Assembly: GCA_001897835.1 (NCBI GenBank)
Contig: MKUN01000028.1
Coordinates: forward strand, 360,858-424,857
From: Bacteroidetes bacterium 46-16
GTDB lineage: Bacteria > Bacteroidota > Bacteroidia > Chitinophagales > Chitinophagaceae
DNA length: 64,000 bases
Direction: 5' to 3'
Positions 63,601 through 64,000 of this stretch are shown here, in pieces. The number at the start of each line of letters is the position of its first letter. Position 1 is the first letter of the stretch. Below the pieces are notes generated by a model that made no database searches, had not been told where the DNA came from, and saw only the letters and a list, made by a program, of their open reading frames with translations. The translations under genes were made by a program, and so were the position numbers.

Positions 63601-63658
63601 CGCGGAGCTCCCAATCGTAGAATTGGGCGGTAAGCCGTTCTGACAAAGATGGCGGCAT
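60638..63658 (-). CDS. VirD4/HerA-like conjugation-type ATPase with nuclease-like C-terminal domain
   Basis: This 1006-residue protein has an N-terminal domain of about 400 residues, a FtsK/HerA-type ATPase with Walker A HIIGATGTGKSTFLQN (about 412-427) and Walker B DYFLYVDEFQNF (about 640), and a TraM-recognition-like segment (LSGARKYHFGLILAHQDMQQL). A proline-rich linker (about 775-810) leads to a C-terminal domain (about 820-930) with GTGRVDVSLERNNSRIACEVSV, which has the strand pattern of PD-(D/E)XK nucleases but EVS in place of ExK. It should pump or unwind DNA, as coupling proteins of integrative elements do. Its ATG overlaps the upstream gene's stop (ATGA). Confidence 0.85.
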   Translation of the reverse strand: MPPSLSERLTAQFYDWELRGRGWLAYELAVDLEPPFHPFFGHSVPSIPVADDGKRPTILGRIVNAILPKEPPPAQEAEPEPIQPYLFECDERIQVFSLVVPKGYKVGIEETEQLLLMLSNCQYPLSFEIIGGHTSISLQFVCRTSDVAYLQSQVKAFFPGCIIAEMPDHIDHILQTGTVGYIQDYGMRDEFMRPLAMTDSLKIDPFTGLFAALENLRENEYAVIQVLFKGTLNPWAESIMRSVLDSDGKSFFYNAPEMVQLAKEKIASPLHAVVLRTFVSSKTERETFTLSRAVESALVRVFTNSYNSLIPLQPAGSDFQENIDNFLLRESQRLGMLLNSKELATIVHLPSESVLTAKLERDARKTKAAPAITEGHTLVLGINSHAGKEKPVTVSNTQRLKHTHIIGATGTGKSTFLQNIICQDIQNGEGICVLDPHGDLIESILPYIQEHRFKDVLIIDPADGEYPVGFNILNAHSEIEKDILSSDLVAVFKRLSTSWGDQMNSVFANAILAFLESRQGGTLVDLRRFLVEKGFRDSYLKGVSDPSIVYYWQKEYPLLKSGSIGPILTRLDTFLRPKLIRNMVAQKKGLDFEHILDSRKIVLVKLSQGLIGTENSYLLGTLFITKFYQAAMARQAKGKEERRDYFLYVDEFQNFITPSMSAILSGARKYHFGLILAHQDMQQLSKYDTELASAVAANAGTRICFRLGDTDAKRFESGFSFFTREDLENLNTGEAIGRIERPDYDFSLTTVPLPSIDTVLGAATTQAVIEQSRLQYGTPKEEVEALFESLREDLITEISNQQAIPKPPVKEKKLVSPQPIPDPVQIAPSVSIEEEAKKKEETQHRYLQNLIKKMAESRGYVVKLEAPTPDGTGRVDVSLERNNSRIACEVSVTTDTDWEIHNLAKCLNAGYELVVCCSSDKKIIGNIHKAAETTFTPSEQAKLLFFEPEQLFLYLDEQLAKEAITETRIKGYRVKVEYNPTTESEMKGKKDTINKTVLGSLRKKKK

Positions 63659-64000
63659 CAGGCGAATTCGATATCCGGTTGGCCGCCGCCGTTACTTATG
63701 GGTGCTAGTGGTACCCGCTCCGCTTGCGTACCTGTGATGTGGTCAATGGCTGCCAACACGCATTGATGCACTGCTTCCCGGAACATGGCATCTGTATCCT
63801 GCTGAAAAAAGGTCTTGCGGAACAAAACGGCGGTGAGCGATTCGCCGATTTTAGGGATGCGCATGCACATATCTTGCAGGAAATGCACCGGCTGGCCTTG
63901 TCGCCACGATATGAAATAGTCTGTACCGAAGGGTGCGGCGCAGATGAGTATCATCTGGTCGCTCCTGCGTATCTGCAAGTACTCCCGCGACCCGAGAAAG
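63658..64000 (-). CDS. Protein upstream of the conjugation-type ATPase (partial)
   Basis: The frame stays open to base 64000, so the N terminus is outside the window; 113 codons are visible. The visible part (EYLQIRRSDQMILICAAPF, GTDYFISWRQG, then a helical tail) is not a family I can name. It lacks membrane helices. Its TGA overlaps the ATG of the ATPase (ATGA), so the two are translated together and probably work together in the mobile element. Confidence 0.7.
   Translation of the reverse strand, partial: FLGSREYLQIRRSDQMILICAAPFGTDYFISWRQGQPVHFLQDMCMRIPKIGESLTAVLFRKTFFQQDTDAMFREAVHQCVLAAIDHITGTQAERVPLAPISNGGGQPDIEFA

Overview
The window reads as chromosomal DNA of a Bacteroidota bacterium, most likely a Chitinophagaceae-type member. 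The reasons are a SusC-like/TonB-dependent receptor barrel, proteins with type IX secretion (T9SS) sorting domains of both type A and type B, propeller-type sensor kinases paired with a LytTR regulator, a birA/rsfS/ftsH/LUD-domain gene block, scarce Shine-Dalgarno sequences, and many promoters of the Bacteroidota form TTTG-N19-TAnnTTTG. I find no rRNA, tRNA, CRISPR array or insertion sequence, and no gene-free stretch longer than about 265 bases.

Left part (1-23 kb): the 3' part of an outer-membrane receptor; a minus-strand catabolic cluster (trans-sulfuration PLP enzyme, thiolase, ACMSD decarboxylase); DinB; a 1841-residue T9SS type B protein with propeller repeats and twelve PKD domains; an outer-membrane-type protein; dnaK with a possible sigma-54 promoter; two secreted or lipoprotein genes; MmcQ/YjbR, two CsbD-like stress proteins and a small conserved protein; a LOG-type Rossmann protein; an acyl-CoA synthetase; and an ABC ATPase plus FtsX/MacB-like permease pair.

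Middle (23-48 kb): an acetyl-CoA acetyltransferase, two convergent L,D-transpeptidases, an overlapping trmB-DUF5522-alkyltransferase-like operon, a T9SS type A protein, a UbiA-like membrane protein, an acyl-CoA carboxylase beta subunit, a thioredoxin-like protein with a FUSC-family protein, a second T9SS type B repeat protein, an ACP phosphodiesterase, a serine hydrolase, guaB, a phenylacetate-CoA ligase-like enzyme, a PolX homologue whose polymerase site looks dead, an aminotransferase, adenine deaminase and a truncated hemoglobin.

Right part (48-64 kb): two tandem 1032-residue propeller sensor kinases translationally coupled to each other and to one LytTR regulator; then LUD, ftsH and rsfS on the minus strand, divergent from birA. 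From about 59.74 kb the character changes. An XRE-type regulator, an unrecognised 49-residue basic peptide, and a large VirD4/HerA-like ATPase with a nuclease-like C-terminal region, coupled to a gene running off the window, suggest the edge of an integrative element or genomic island.

The points most worth a second look are the coupled twin-kinase system, the fused ATPase at the island edge, promoters that abut start codons (possible leaderless mRNAs for guaB, trmB and an aminotransferase), the possible sigma-54 site at dnaK, the degenerate PolX, the 174-residue PKD super-repeat, and a heptanucleotide repeat that supplies the only start codons of the ACMSD gene.
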